A stretch of DNA of 64,000 nucleotides from Pseudalgibacter ostreae (GTDB lineage: Bacteria > Bacteroidota > Bacteroidia > Flavobacteriales > Flavobacteriaceae): NCBI RefSeq assembly GCF_042427585.1, contig NZ_JBHMFC010000007.1, forward strand, positions 17,293 through 81,292, given 5' to 3'. Under the pieces are notes generated by a model. That model saw only the letters and a program-made list of their open reading frames with translations, had not been told where the DNA came from and searched no databases. This document shows, piece by piece, positions 1 through 8,424 of this stretch; the first letter of the stretch is position 1, and each line of letters opens with the position of its first letter. Both the position numbers and the translations under genes were made by a program.

Positions 1-1093
1 CAGATAAAGTGCTTAGTTTTTTAATGGCAGCTATGCTCTCGTTTTTTGGTGGGTGTGGGTATATGGTTTCATTGTGTAATAGGCGCCCTTGGCGATCTAA
101 ACAAACTACTTTGCAACCCGATCGAAAGCCTGGGTCTATGGCTAATATTCGCTTTTCTCCTAAAGGGGACCCTAAAAGAAGTTGTTTTAAATTTTTGGCA
201 AAAACGTGTATGGCAGATGCATCTGCTTTGTCTTTTGCTAACTGTAATGCTTCGTTTGATAATGAGGGGAGTAATAAGCGTTTATAAGCATCTTGAGCCG
301 CTATGAGGATATGTGTTGTGCAAGCATTTTGCGAACGGATTAGACGTGCTTCTATTTTGGACAGTGCTTTGTCGTCGTCAATAGTAATTTTTAATTTTAT
401 AAAGCCTTCTTTTTCTGCTCTTAAAATAGCCAATAGTCTATGTGAAGGTATGCGGTTTAAGGATTCTTCCCAATCGAAATAGTCTCTAAATTTTTGGGCG
501 TTTTCATCATCGATTTTAGACTTTACTGCTTTTGTAGAAATTATAGCAAACCGCTCTAATTGAAGTCTGATACTGTTTCGGATATCGATGCGTTCATTGA
601 TCCATTCGGCGATAATATGGCGTGCACCTTCTAAAACATCTTCACTAGATGATAAATCTTTATTTGTATATTTTAACGCTATAGCGTTTATGTCATGAGC
701 GTTTTGCGACATGATACTTTTAGCTAAAGGTTCTAGCCCATGTTGTCTGGCTGTGTCTGCTTTGGTCTTTCTTGTTTTTTTATAGGGCAAATAGAGGTCT
801 TCCAGGGTGGTTAACTCTAAGGTAGTTTCAATTTTTTGTCTCAATTCTGGGGTTAAAACAGCTTGGTCTTCTAATGCTTTTATTATGGCCAATTTCCGTT
901 TCTCTAAAGTTTCATACTGGTCTTTATATTTTACAATGTCTCCCACTTGAACCTCGTCTAAATTTCCGGTCTGTTCTTTTCGATATCTGGAAATGAATGG
1001 AATGGTAGCCGCATCGTTTAGTAAGCTTACCGTGTTTTTTACGGAATGTTCTGGTAATTGAGTTTGTGAAATAATATAGGAAATCAATGCCAT
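1..1093 (-). CDS. tex: Tex-family transcription accessory protein, 3' part cut by the window edge
   Basis: The minus-strand reading frame is open from the ATG at 1093 to base 1 and gives about 364 residues. This is roughly the N-terminal half of a Tex protein, whose members usually have 700-780 residues. It begins MALISYIISQTQ. It contains the Tex N-terminal helical region (ATIPFISRYRKEQTGNLDEV, then LEDLYLPYKKTRKTKAD). From about residue 312 it enters a YqgF/RNase H-like fold, seen as ILAIDPGFRSGCKVVCLD. The helix-hairpin-helix and S1 domains expected at the C-terminus would lie outside the window. Tex is a cytoplasmic nucleic-acid-binding protein linked to transcription. A perfect -7 box lies about 30 bases upstream. 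The family assignment is firm; the biological role in this organism is inferred. Confidence 0.93.
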   Translation of the reverse strand, partial: MALISYIISQTQLPEHSVKNTVSLLNDAATIPFISRYRKEQTGNLDEVQVGDIVKYKDQYETLEKRKLAIIKALEDQAVLTPELRQKIETTLELTTLEDLYLPYKKTRKTKADTARQHGLEPLAKSIMSQNAHDINAIALKYTNKDLSSSEDVLEGARHIIAEWINERIDIRNSIRLQLERFAIISTKAVKSKIDDENAQKFRDYFDWEESLNRIPSHRLLAILRAEKEGFIKLKITIDDDKALSKIEARLIRSQNACTTHILIAAQDAYKRLLLPSLSNEALQLAKDKADASAIHVFAKNLKQLLLGSPLGEKRILAIDPGFRSGCKVVCLDRQGRLLHNETIYPHPPKNESIAAIKKLSTLS

Positions 1094-1121
1094 ATGATAA
1101 GAAGTTAAATAAATTGAAAGG

Positions 1122-1129
1122 CAAATATA
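1122..1129 (-). promoter_or_regulatory. Bacteroidota -7 promoter box for tex
   Basis: The minus strand reads TATATTTG, an exact match to the Bacteroidota -7 consensus TAnnTTTG. It lies about 29 bases upstream of the tex ATG. The -33 element was not convincingly seen. Confidence 0.6.
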
Positions 1130-1208
1130 CTAAGTTAGCATGTTAAAAAATTCATTAAAAATGTTTCTGATTTATGATGAATGCTCTATTTTGAAACTTA
1201 ATAGAACT

Positions 1209-1240
1209 AAAAAAGACCAATAATTTTATTGGTCTTTTTT
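1209..1240 (-). terminator. Intrinsic terminator of the lipoprotein operon
   Basis: AAAAAAGACCAATAA and its complement TTATTGGTCTTTTTT form a strong stem with flanking A and T runs, just downstream of the stop at 1264. It is symmetrical and could act on both strands. No gene reads into it from the plus side. Confidence 0.75.
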
Positions 1241-1263
1241 ATATTTTATGGATATTTTAGTTT

Positions 1264-2049
1264 TTATTCTATAGCTTCAAAAACGGCTAAAGGCGCCATT
1301 TTAGCTTTGTTAAGCGTCATGGTGTTTCCGTTAAGGGAATAATTATCAGTAGTGTTAAGAACTTCCATAAAGGCTTTTTCAATGGACATATCTGGACAGG
1401 ACATCATGGTAGTTGCGACTTGTGATAACGTGACTTGGTTTTCGTTTTCTATGGTGTAATTACCATTAAAGTTATTGCAGCCTGTGTTACCAAAAACCAT
1501 ATATTCACTCGTATTAAAAGAAATAAAAGCGTCAGAGTTTTTTATGTCTTTTCCAAAAAGTTTTACTAACATCCATTTAGTATCTGTAAAACCAATGCTA
1601 GTATGGTTACTATCCGTTTGCTTTTTCAATATATATAAATGTGCTAAATCTCCAGTAACGTGTTTACCCGACTTATCTAAATGTGTTAATTGATTCTCAC
1701 CCACTTTATAAGTGGTTGGGTCGTCCCCTAAAAGAATAATCGTTTCACCGCCCTCTTGCCACTTATATTGGCCTTGGGTAGTAAAAACCATACCATCCTT
1801 GCCCATATAGTTTGATGTAGACTTGTAAGTCATGTCTTCATTAAGCAAGATGGTTGATTTAATACCCTCACAATCTGCACAAGGTAAAATACCTTCATAC
1901 GAACCCACTAAGTCTATAGCGATTTGGCTAGTATGCATGTCAGGTTTTGGCTCAATATCTAATGGTGTTGTATCTCCTTTTTTATCGGATTTACATCCGG
2001 CAAAAAAAAGAAGCATTAAAAGCACCAAGACTGCTAAGTGTTTTTTCAT
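1264..2049 (-). CDS. NlpE/META-domain envelope lipoprotein
   Basis: This 261-residue protein has a lipoprotein signal ending in FAGC (Cys19). An NlpE-like N-terminal domain covers about residues 47-145, with the CxxC pair PCADC (Cys57, Cys60). A META/HslJ-like domain follows at about 153-255, with TKWMLVKLFGKD and the typical FGNTGCNNFNGNY and MMSCPDM segments. In other bacteria NlpE senses copper or outer-membrane stress, and META domains occur in heat-shock or antibiotic-tolerance lipoproteins. It is the last gene of a three-gene operon, 18 bases after the OmpA-like gene. The domain call is solid. An envelope stress role is inferred. Confidence 0.85.
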   Translation of the reverse strand: MKKHLAVLVLLMLLFFAGCKSDKKGDTTPLDIEPKPDMHTSQIAIDLVGSYEGILPCADCEGIKSTILLNEDMTYKSTSNYMGKDGMVFTTQGQYKWQEGGETIILLGDDPTTYKVGENQLTHLDKSGKHVTGDLAHLYILKKQTDSNHTSIGFTDTKWMLVKLFGKDIKNSDAFISFNTSEYMVFGNTGCNNFNGNYTIENENQVTLSQVATTMMSCPDMSIEKAFMEVLNTTDNYSLNGNTMTLNKAKMAPLAVFEAIE

Positions 2050-2067
2050 AGAATTAGAAGCCGTTTG

Positions 2068-2775
2068 TTAATTATTAGACTCTTTTTCAGCCTCATTGAT
2101 CATGTCTTCATTAGGAACAATGGCAATGTTCACACGTCTGTTTTTAGCACGGCCTTCTGCAGTGGTATTGTCTGCAACAGGTTGTTCCTCCCCAAACCAA
2201 TGTGTAGTAAGACGAGAAGCTTTGATGCCTTTTGAGTTTTTCAAATAATCGGTAACCGCATTAGCTCTATTTTTTGATAATGTCATGTTATAACTATCAT
2301 TACCAGAACTATCCGTATGGCCAACAATCAGAATGTTCGTATCTGGATATTCTTGAAACACAGATGCTAATTTATCTAGAGATTGCCTAGAAGCCTCGTT
2401 TATATTATATTTTTCTGTAGCGAAATAAACACCGCTATTTTCATCAAAAGTAAGTACAATGCCGTTATCTACACGCTCTACTTGTGCGCCAGGAATTTCT
2501 TCTTCAATTTTTTGTGCTTGTTTATCCATTTTGTTTCCTATTAGAACACCAGCACCACCGCCAACTACGCCACCTATTACAGCACCTAATTCGCCTTTAC
2601 CGCCTTTGCCTAAATTGTTTCCTATAATAGCACCTAAAATGGAACCTCCGGCAGCACCTATTACAGCACCTTTTTGTTTATTATTGGCATTTTGTACAGA
2701 TTTACAGTTCGTAAATCCAGCAACTAAAATAAATGCAAAAAGCAAAATCCCTAATTTTTTAATATTTTTTTTCAT
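2068..2775 (-). CDS. OmpA-family lipoprotein with glycine-zipper segment
   Basis: The protein has 235 residues. A lipobox (GFTNC, Cys24) is followed by a glycine-rich zipper at about residues 37-82, containing GAVIGAAGGSILGAIIGNN and GGVVGGGAGVLIGNKMD. An OmpA/MotB peptidoglycan-binding domain occupies about residues 105-225, with ILIVGHTDSSGNDSYNMTLS and GRAKNRRVNIAI. Family members tether the outer membrane to peptidoglycan through the diaminopimelate-binding Asp and Arg of this domain. It lies between two other lipoprotein genes with gaps of 10 and 18 bases, so it is probably cotranscribed with them. The architecture resembles the YiaD group. Confidence 0.9.
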   Translation of the reverse strand: MKKNIKKLGILLFAFILVAGFTNCKSVQNANNKQKGAVIGAAGGSILGAIIGNNLGKGGKGELGAVIGGVVGGGAGVLIGNKMDKQAQKIEEEIPGAQVERVDNGIVLTFDENSGVYFATEKYNINEASRQSLDKLASVFQEYPDTNILIVGHTDSSGNDSYNMTLSKNRANAVTDYLKNSKGIKASRLTTHWFGEEQPVADNTTAEGRAKNRRVNIAIVPNEDMINEAEKESNN

Positions 2776-2785
2776 TGTTCTATTT

Positions 2786-3256
2786 TTAAATTTTAATAAA
2801 GTTCATGTTAATTATAAAGGGTGTTCCGTCAACCGATACGGTTTGTTGCCATTGCATCGTGGTATCGGATAATGATTTTAATTCCAATCTAAAACCTTGA
2901 TTGGTTTCCGATCTATATTTTTCATCGGTAGGTTTTAATAGAAAATCATAAAAACCAGTTTCGGCATTTACCTCTTGTATTGTAAAAACAAAGTTTCGCA
3001 TGCCTGTAGAACAACTGGCTTCATTAATCGAGTAGGTTCCCGTATTATTATTAGGAACAAACTGCCATGTACTACCTTCAAAACAATCTTTAGACGTGTC
3101 GTTTAAAAGTGTAACATTGTATTTTCCGGTTTTGCTATAAGTGATGGAGTTTAGCGTCCAGCTGCCTTTAATGACTTTTTTAGAATCTCTAACAGTTTTT
3201 GATGAACCACAAGATAGTAGTCCAATAGATAGGCATAGAATTAAAAATTTTTTCAT
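2786..3256 (-). CDS. Lipocalin-like lipoprotein
   Basis: The 156-residue product has a short lipoprotein signal ending LLSC (Cys16). The rest is predicted beta-rich and resembles the small lipocalin-like lipoproteins of Flavobacteria: KGSWTLNSITYS opens the barrel, and SKDCFEGSTWQFVPNNNTGT and RLELKSLSDTTMQWQQ are typical of these families. A small hydrophobic ligand is possible but unproven. It is the first gene of the operon, with a good -7 box 26 bases upstream of its ATG, and it is followed after 10 bases by the OmpA-like gene. Confidence 0.75.
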   Translation of the reverse strand: MKKFLILCLSIGLLSCGSSKTVRDSKKVIKGSWTLNSITYSKTGKYNVTLLNDTSKDCFEGSTWQFVPNNNTGTYSINEASCSTGMRNFVFTIQEVNAETGFYDFLLKPTDEKYRSETNQGFRLELKSLSDTTMQWQQTVSVDGTPFIINMNFIKI

Positions 3257-3281
3257 TTTTTTTCGAAATTGGTTATGGGTA

Positions 3282-3289
3282 CAAAGTTA
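3282..3289 (-). promoter_or_regulatory. -7 promoter box of the lipoprotein operon
   Basis: The minus strand carries TAACTTTG (consensus TAnnTTTG) 26 bases upstream of the ATG at 3256. This position would give a leader of about 20 bases. Confidence 0.55.
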
Positions 3290-3407
3290 AAAAATCATTG
3301 CAGATTTTTTGTTACAGTATTATGTATTAGGATTACAATATTTCCATTTAAAATTGTATTGCATAGTGGGAAGAGAAAATATTTATCTAATGGAATAGCT
3401 ATAAAGC

Positions 3408-3569
3408 TTAAGCTACCTTTTTTAATAAGTCAAAACAAGGGCATTTTTTACAACGCTTCTGTTCTCCTTTTTTATATTTTTTACAGCAACTACTTTTTAC
3501 CTTATCTGAAGTGATAACGCCTAAGCTCTGTAATTTTTTAATCGCTTTTTTTTGTTTTTTTTTGCCCAA
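3408..3569 (-). CDS. Small Cys-rich, Lys-rich protein (non-ATG start)
   Basis: This short frame encodes a very basic protein ending in a Cys cluster: SSCCKKYKKGEQKRCKKCPC, then FDLLKKVA. Five cysteines within about 20 residues suggest a metal-binding knuckle. I recall similar short proteins in Flavobacteria but could not check this. There is no in-frame ATG. TTG at 3599 is possible but would precede the transcription start implied by the -7 box at 3597-3604. I therefore chose the TTG at 3569, giving 53 residues beginning (M)GKKKQKKAIKKL. The gene sits alone between the lipocalin operon and ferritin. Function unknown. Confidence 0.6.
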   Translation of the reverse strand: MGKKKQKKAIKKLQSLGVITSDKVKSSCCKKYKKGEQKRCKKCPCFDLLKKVA

Positions 3570-3596
3570 AACAAATCGTGTTGATAAATGATTGGG

Positions 3597-3604
3597 CAAA
3601 AATA
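3597..3604 (-). promoter_or_regulatory. -7 promoter box upstream of the small Cys-rich gene
   Basis: The minus strand reads TATTTTTG, matching TAnnTTTG. The start of transcription would be near 3590, which argues against the upstream TTG at 3599 as the initiation codon. Confidence 0.45.
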
Positions 3605-3645
3605 ACTTATTTTTAATTAATCTAAATAATAATTAAAGTTAAAAA

Positions 3646-4164
3646 TTACAGTGTACTATCATTAGAAGCAGAATTAACTGTTAATTGTTGAATATCTCTG
3701 TCGAATAAATATAAACCTCCTTTATCATCACCAATCAAATTGATTTTATCCAGAATGGTTCGCGCCATTGCTTCTTCTTCAATTTGTTCCGCAACGTACC
3801 ATTGCAAGAAATTATGGGATGCATAATCTTTTTCCTGAAGGGATATATGTACTAATTCGTTAATGCTTTCAGAAACAAAAACCTCATGATTAAAAAGCAT
3901 TTCGAACATGTCTTTAAAAGAATCAAACGTAACATTGGGTGCTTTTAACTCAGAGATGTGAGCGTGGCCGCCACGTTCGTTTACAAATTTTACCAATTTA
4001 AGCATATGATCGCGCTCTTCATTAGATTGGTCGTACATAAAGCCTGCAACACCTTCCAGGCCTTTTACTTCTGCCCAACACGCCATGGCTAAGTATATTT
4101 GAGAAGACTCTGCTTCAATTCTAATTTGGTTATTTAATGCTTTTTCTATCGATTTTGATAACAT
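3646..4164 (-). CDS. ftnA: Ferritin (non-haem, bacterial FtnA type)
   Basis: At 172 residues this is the usual length of a bacterial ferritin. The four-helix ferroxidase ligands are visible: Glu in RIEAESSQIYLAM, the ExxH pair in QSNEERDHMLKLV, and Glu/Gln positions in HNFLQWYVAEQIEEEAMA. It oxidises Fe(II) and stores Fe(III) in a 24-subunit shell in the cytoplasm. It starts 27 bases downstream of the metG stop codon on the same strand, so readthrough is possible. A near-consensus box (TAACTTTA) also lies directly upstream and could drive it alone. The haem-ligand Met of bacterioferritin is not evident. Confidence 0.93.
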   Translation of the reverse strand: MLSKSIEKALNNQIRIEAESSQIYLAMACWAEVKGLEGVAGFMYDQSNEERDHMLKLVKFVNERGGHAHISELKAPNVTFDSFKDMFEMLFNHEVFVSESINELVHISLQEKDYASHNFLQWYVAEQIEEEAMARTILDKINLIGDDKGGLYLFDRDIQQLTVNSASNDSTL

Positions 4165-4191
4165 AGTTTTTTTTGTAAAGTTAGTGAATAC

Positions 4192-6270
4192 CTAACTTAT
4201 TTGCAATCCATTTGCTACACTGTGGTTAAACGAAGTGGAGGTGTCTGGGTTTACAAACACTAAATGACCCTCTGGTGTCTCCGTCATTAAAATCATACCT
4301 TCGCTTTCTACACCGCGTAACGGTCTTGGTGCTAAATTTATTAACACCGTAACGCGTTTTCCTATAACGTCTTCGGCAGAATAGCATTCTGCAATTCCCG
4401 ATACGATCGTGCGTACATCTATACCTGTGTCTACTTTTAAAACTAAAAGCTTTTTGGTTTTCGGCATTTTTTCAGCTGCTATAATTGTACCCACACGCAT
4501 ATCCAACTTGGTAAAGTCTTCAAATGTAATAGTTTCTTTTTGAGGTGTTAAGGTTTTATTTGCAGCTTCATTGGCTTTTTTGTTGGCTTCCAATTTGTCG
4601 AGTTGTTTTTGAATGGTTTCATCTTCTATTTTACTAAACAACAATTTGGCTTCCCCTATGGTATGGCCCGCAGGAAGTAGTGCTTCCTTTGTACTCACTT
4701 CATTCCAAGAGGTTTCGACGCCAAAGTTGATTTTTAAGATGTCTTTTAATTTTGTTGAAGTGAACGGTAAAAAAGGTTCGCTTAATGTGGCCAATGCCGA
4801 TGCTATTTGAAGCGCCACATACATAATGGTTTTGGTTCGTTCTTCATCCTCTTTTATCACTTTCCAAGGCTCGGCATCAGCTAAGTATTTATTTCCTAAT
4901 CTGGCGAGGTTCATGAGCTCTTGCCCTGCTTCTCTAAAACGATACCGCTCGATGGAGCTTGCAATCACATCTGGATAAGCTTTTAAGGCCGCTAGAGTGT
5001 TTTGATCCACCTCTAAAAGCTCTGAAGGCTTTGGTACCATACCTTCATAATACTTATTGGTCAATACGACTACGCGATTTATAAAATTTCCAAAAATAGC
5101 CACCAATTCATTATTGTTTCTGGCTTGAAAATCTTTCCAAGTAAAATCGTTATCTTTCGTTTCTGGAGCATTCGCCGTTAGCACATAACGTAAAACATCT
5201 TGCTGGTCTGGAAATTCTTCTAAATATTCTGGCAGCCAAACCGCCCAATTTTTTGATGTGGATAATTTATGGCCTTCTAAGTTTAAAAACTCGTTTGCAG
5301 GTACATTTTCTGGTAATATATAAGAGCCTTCTGCCTTAAGCATGGCCGGGAAAATGATACAATGGAATACAATATTGTCTTTACCAATAAAATGCACCAA
5401 TTTGGTGTCTTTGTCTTTCCAATATGGCTCCCAGTCTTTACCTTCGCGTGCAGCCCATTCTTTTGTAGACGAGATGTAACCAATAGGGGCATCAAACCAA
5501 ACATAAAGCACTTTGCCTTCACCGCCTTGTGCTGGAACGGGAATGCCCCAATCTAGATCGCGGGTTACAGCCCTTGGGCGTAGACCATCGTCGATCCATG
5601 ATTTTACTTGACCGTAAACATTGGGCTTCCAGTCTTTTTTATGGCCTTTCAGAATCCATTCTTTTAAAAAGGCTTCATGTTTATCTAAAGGTAAATACCA
5701 GTGTTTCGTTTCTTTTAAAGTAGGGACATTACCTGTTAATACAGATTTTGGATGGATTAAATCTGTAGCGTTTAAACTGGTACCGCACTTTTCACATTGA
5801 TCGCCATAGGCTTCTTCATTTCCACATTTCGGACAAGTGCCTACTACAAAACGATCGGCCAAAAACTGATTGGCTTTCTCGTCGTATAATTGCTCTGAGG
5901 TTTCTTCAATAAATTCACCTTTTTCATTTAAAGTTTTAAAGAACTCAGATGCAGTGTCGTGATGGACTTGGGCAGAGGTGCGCGAATAATTATCATAAGT
6001 AATACCAAAATCTTCAAACGATTTTTTAATAATAGCATGATATTTGTCGACAATATCTTGGGGTGAAACCCCTTCGTTTTTTGCTTTTATGGTAATGGGA
6101 ACCCCATGCTCATCACTACCGCCTATAAAAACCACATCATGACCTGTTAAACGCAAATAGCGCACATAAATATCGGCGGGTACATACACGCCTGCTAAAT
6201 GCCCAATATGGATAGGGCCGTTGGTGTAAGGTAGTGCTGCAGTAACAGTATAACGTTTTGGTTTACTCAT
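4192..6270 (-). CDS. metG: Methionyl-tRNA synthetase with C-terminal tRNA-binding domain
   Basis: Starting at the ATG at 6270 (MSKPKRYTVTAALPYTNGP), the enzyme has 692 residues. A further in-frame ATG at 6297 would add nine residues. The class I signature is PIHIGHLAG. A four-Cys zinc knuckle (CPKCGNEEAYGDQCEKCG) follows at about residues 147-165, and the KMSKS-equivalent loop is KLSTSKN. The C-terminal 110 residues form an EMAPII/Trbp111-like tRNA-binding and dimerisation domain (FEDFTKLDMRVGTIIAAEKM). It charges both initiator and elongator tRNA-Met with methionine. The length fits the two-domain type common in Bacteroidota. Confidence 0.97.
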   Translation of the reverse strand: MSKPKRYTVTAALPYTNGPIHIGHLAGVYVPADIYVRYLRLTGHDVVFIGGSDEHGVPITIKAKNEGVSPQDIVDKYHAIIKKSFEDFGITYDNYSRTSAQVHHDTASEFFKTLNEKGEFIEETSEQLYDEKANQFLADRFVVGTCPKCGNEEAYGDQCEKCGTSLNATDLIHPKSVLTGNVPTLKETKHWYLPLDKHEAFLKEWILKGHKKDWKPNVYGQVKSWIDDGLRPRAVTRDLDWGIPVPAQGGEGKVLYVWFDAPIGYISSTKEWAAREGKDWEPYWKDKDTKLVHFIGKDNIVFHCIIFPAMLKAEGSYILPENVPANEFLNLEGHKLSTSKNWAVWLPEYLEEFPDQQDVLRYVLTANAPETKDNDFTWKDFQARNNNELVAIFGNFINRVVVLTNKYYEGMVPKPSELLEVDQNTLAALKAYPDVIASSIERYRFREAGQELMNLARLGNKYLADAEPWKVIKEDEERTKTIMYVALQIASALATLSEPFLPFTSTKLKDILKINFGVETSWNEVSTKEALLPAGHTIGEAKLLFSKIEDETIQKQLDKLEANKKANEAANKTLTPQKETITFEDFTKLDMRVGTIIAAEKMPKTKKLLVLKVDTGIDVRTIVSGIAECYSAEDVIGKRVTVLINLAPRPLRGVESEGMILMTETPEGHLVFVNPDTSTSFNHSVANGLQIS

Positions 6271-6451
6271 CAATGTAAAATTAAATTTTGGCGCCATATT
6301 GATAAATCCTTAATATTGGGTAGTGAAAGAATCTTATAAAATAGATTTTAATTTAATAGGTTCTACGCTTTTATCAAATTGACGGATTGTTTTAAGGCCG
6401 TAAAAGTACACATTTTGAGTGCTATTTAGAAAAAAAATGTACATTTACATA

Positions 6452-7471
6452 ATGTCACGAACCCTATTTATATTAAGCCTGTTTTGTCTTGTGTTTTTCT
6501 TCGGAACAAAAACAAGTATTTCACAAAATCAAAACCCTGAAAACCAATACTATACTTTGAAAAAACCACCATATTTAGTGGCAGGTGATACTGTTGCCAT
6601 TGTTGCGCCATCGGGCATTTTAAAACATAGAACAAGGGAGATTGAACAAGCTAAAGCATTACTAAAAAGTTGGGGGCTGCATTATGTTATTGGAAAACAT
6701 GTTTTTGCACAAGCCCATCATTTTGCAGGAACAGATGATGAACGATGTGAAGATTTTCAAAATGCTATGGACGACCCCAAGATTAAAGCAATTTGGTGCG
6801 CACGCGGAGGCTATGGCACGGTGCGAATATTAGATAAATTGGAGTATTCCAAATTTAAAGAAAATCCAAAGTGGGTTATTGGTTATTCAGATATTACCGC
6901 CCTTCATAATCAAATACACAACCAAGGTGTCGAAAGTATTCATGCCATGATGTGCACAAGTTTACAAGACAACCCCGAGGCTATAAAAGAAACTATTGAA
7001 ACGTTTAAAGCTACGCTTTTTGGGGAACCATTATTTTACGAACTTAAAGGCTCTGCGTACAATAAAACGGGAACCGTTACAGGGCCTTTGGTAGGTGGAA
7101 ATCTAAGCATCCTATATAGTATGCTAGGGTCTAATACCAGTATCGATACTACTGGTAAAATACTGTTTATTGAAGAGATAGGCGAATATAAGTATCATAT
7201 CGACCGGATGTTGCAAAGTTTAAAACGGGCGGGATATTTTAATAATTGTAAAGCCGTTTTAGTAGGCGATATTAATAAAATAAGAAAAAACACAACCCTT
7301 TGGGGGGCTTCAATTGAACAATTGATTTTAGATGTTTTATCGGAGTATGATTTTCCTGTAGCTTTTAACATGCCAGCGGGGCATGAAAAGGACAATCGTG
7401 CCTTAATTTTAGGCCGAACAGTAGGATTATCGGTTGAAAAAGAGAAATCGAAACTTGTTTTTGAAAATTAA
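6452..7471 (+). CDS. LD-carboxypeptidase, peptidase family S66
   Basis: The 339-residue product (from the ATG at 6452) has an N-terminal hydrophobic signal, MSRTLFILSLFCLVFFFGT. Upstream GTG (6419) and ATG (6437) codons are alternatives that would spoil the signal peptide. S66 features are clear: CARGGYGTVRILDKL, the nucleophile Ser in GYSDITALHNQ, the Glu in FIEEIGEYKYHIDRML, and the His in NMPAGHEKDNRAL. The family cleaves the D-Ala from tetrapeptide stems during murein recycling, or is MccF-like and degrades peptide-nucleotide toxins. An export signal favours a murein role. It is divergent from metG. Confidence 0.92.
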   Translation: MSRTLFILSLFCLVFFFGTKTSISQNQNPENQYYTLKKPPYLVAGDTVAIVAPSGILKHRTREIEQAKALLKSWGLHYVIGKHVFAQAHHFAGTDDERCEDFQNAMDDPKIKAIWCARGGYGTVRILDKLEYSKFKENPKWVIGYSDITALHNQIHNQGVESIHAMMCTSLQDNPEAIKETIETFKATLFGEPLFYELKGSAYNKTGTVTGPLVGGNLSILYSMLGSNTSIDTTGKILFIEEIGEYKYHIDRMLQSLKRAGYFNNCKAVLVGDINKIRKNTTLWGASIEQLILDVLSEYDFPVAFNMPAGHEKDNRALILGRTVGLSVEKEKSKLVFEN

Positions 7472-7583
7472 ACGTGTTAAGTCGTAATGCTTTAATTGTT
7501 AATTTGTTATGTTTTTGTTAGGCCGTAAGTTGCCTTTAATTTTATAAAGCATCCGCAACTTTGTAGATGTCAAATTTAAAGAT

Positions 7584-7605
7584 TAACTTTGTACTAAATT
7601 AGTAC
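7584..7605 (+). promoter_or_regulatory. Promoter with 15-bp palindromic operator
   Basis: TAACTTTG (7584-7591) matches the -7 consensus. It runs directly into the perfect palindrome GTACTAAATTAGTAC (7591-7605; 7-bp arms around one base), which would cover the transcription start. This is the expected position for a repressor site. A 37-codon frame starts at 7611. Confidence 0.5.
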
Positions 7606-7610
7606 GATTT

Positions 7611-7724
7611 ATGATAACAAGTTGTTTTCCATATTTGCAAGAAGATGCTTCAGGACTGTTGTTGTCATTGATGTATTTACACGATGATATCTTCCTTAAA
7701 AATTCTAAAGAGTTTATTTGCTAA
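7611..7724 (+). CDS. Possible 37-residue peptide
   Basis: ATG at 7611 opens a frame of 37 codons ending in TAA at 7722-7724. It starts MITSCFPYLQEDASG and ends NSKEFIC. It has two cysteines and no clear signal or membrane segment, although LLLSLMYL is hydrophobic. It is framed exactly by a promoter with a palindrome and an intrinsic terminator whose stem begins two bases after the stop. I do not recognise it. The transcript may instead be a non-coding RNA, so the coding call is tentative. Confidence 0.35.
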   Translation: MITSCFPYLQEDASGLLLSLMYLHDDIFLKNSKEFIC

Positions 7725-7725
7725 A

Positions 7726-7754
7726 CCCTGTCAGGACTCAAGACAGGGCTTTTT
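7726..7754 (+). terminator. Intrinsic terminator
   Basis: CCCTGTC and GACAGGG form a 7-bp GC-rich stem around a 9-base loop, followed by CTTTTT. It ends the short unit that begins at the 7584 promoter. Confidence 0.75.
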
Positions 7755-7902
7755 ACACGAATTATAGAATAAAATTTAATCATTTATTTTCTTTTAGACT
7801 TTGCTTTTTGCAATTAACACGCTATGCCTTTGTATGGCGTTTATTTGTATTGAGTCGAATGCAAAAGTTTCAAACAGAGAATTTCAAAAAAAAACTATTA
7901 TT

Positions 7903-8277
7903 ATGTCAGAGCATGTTATTTTAACTACCGGGATTTACGATATGATCAAAGAACACGTAAGAAGAAAAAAAGTAACCAAACAAGAAGAGGAGCTTTTGAT
8001 TGCCGAATTGAAAAGTGCCCAACAGGTATTGCGTAAAGATTTACCTAATGATGTGGTTACTGTAAATCGTAAGGTAACAATCAAGGATCATACCGCTAAT
8101 AAAGAAGAAGATTACTTTTTTGTTTCTACAAACAAAGTCAATAATAAGAAAAGAAAATTCTCTATTTTATGCGATGTTGCTGTAGCGACTGTTGGACGTA
8201 AAGTTGGAGATGTTATCGATTGGCCATTTAAGAATGGGGAAAAGAAAATTGAAATCTTGAATGTAGAAAGCTTTTAA
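7903..8277 (+). CDS. GreA/GreB-family elongation-factor-like protein
   Basis: From ATG 7903 the protein has 124 residues (MSEHVILTTGIYDMIKEHVR). The frame stays open upstream, but that part is not protein-like and ATG 7903 gives the family start. It resembles short GreA/GreB-family proteins of Bacteroidota. An N-terminal helical stretch (KVTKQEEELLIAELKSAQQV) is followed by the FKBP-like C-terminal domain, with ILCDVAVATVGRKVGDVIDW and the final KKIEILNVESF. The N-terminal coiled coil with its acidic tip is shorter than in true GreA, so transcript-cleavage activity is uncertain. It may be an Rnk- or Gfh-like regulator of RNA polymerase. Confidence 0.8.
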   Translation: MSEHVILTTGIYDMIKEHVRRKKVTKQEEELLIAELKSAQQVLRKDLPNDVVTVNRKVTIKDHTANKEEDYFFVSTNKVNNKKRKFSILCDVAVATVGRKVGDVIDWPFKNGEKKIEILNVESF

Positions 8278-8314
8278 TACGTTTAAGCGTCGTTGTTTCA
8301 AAACAAATAAAGAT

Positions 8315-8349
8315 CCTTAGCTATTTATTAGCAAGGGTTTTTTTTTGCT
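8315..8349 (+). terminator. Intrinsic terminator after the Gre-family gene
   Basis: CCTTAGCTA and TAGCAAGG pair with one bulge and are followed by nine T residues. It is located about 38 bases past the stop. Confidence 0.7.
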
Positions 8350-8424
8350 TTTTTCTAAATAATTATAATTCCTAAACAAAAAATGGAAATTCTATAAGTG
8401 ATCTAAAAAATGATATAACATATA

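Noticed and set aside
9..306. Open plus-strand frames at the window start
   Set aside because: They are antisense to the tex frame, which has clear family motifs. The plus-strand translations lack protein character.
7801..7902. Longer N-terminus for the GreA/B-family protein
   Set aside because: The extension does not resemble the family and the ATG at 7903 gives the expected start.
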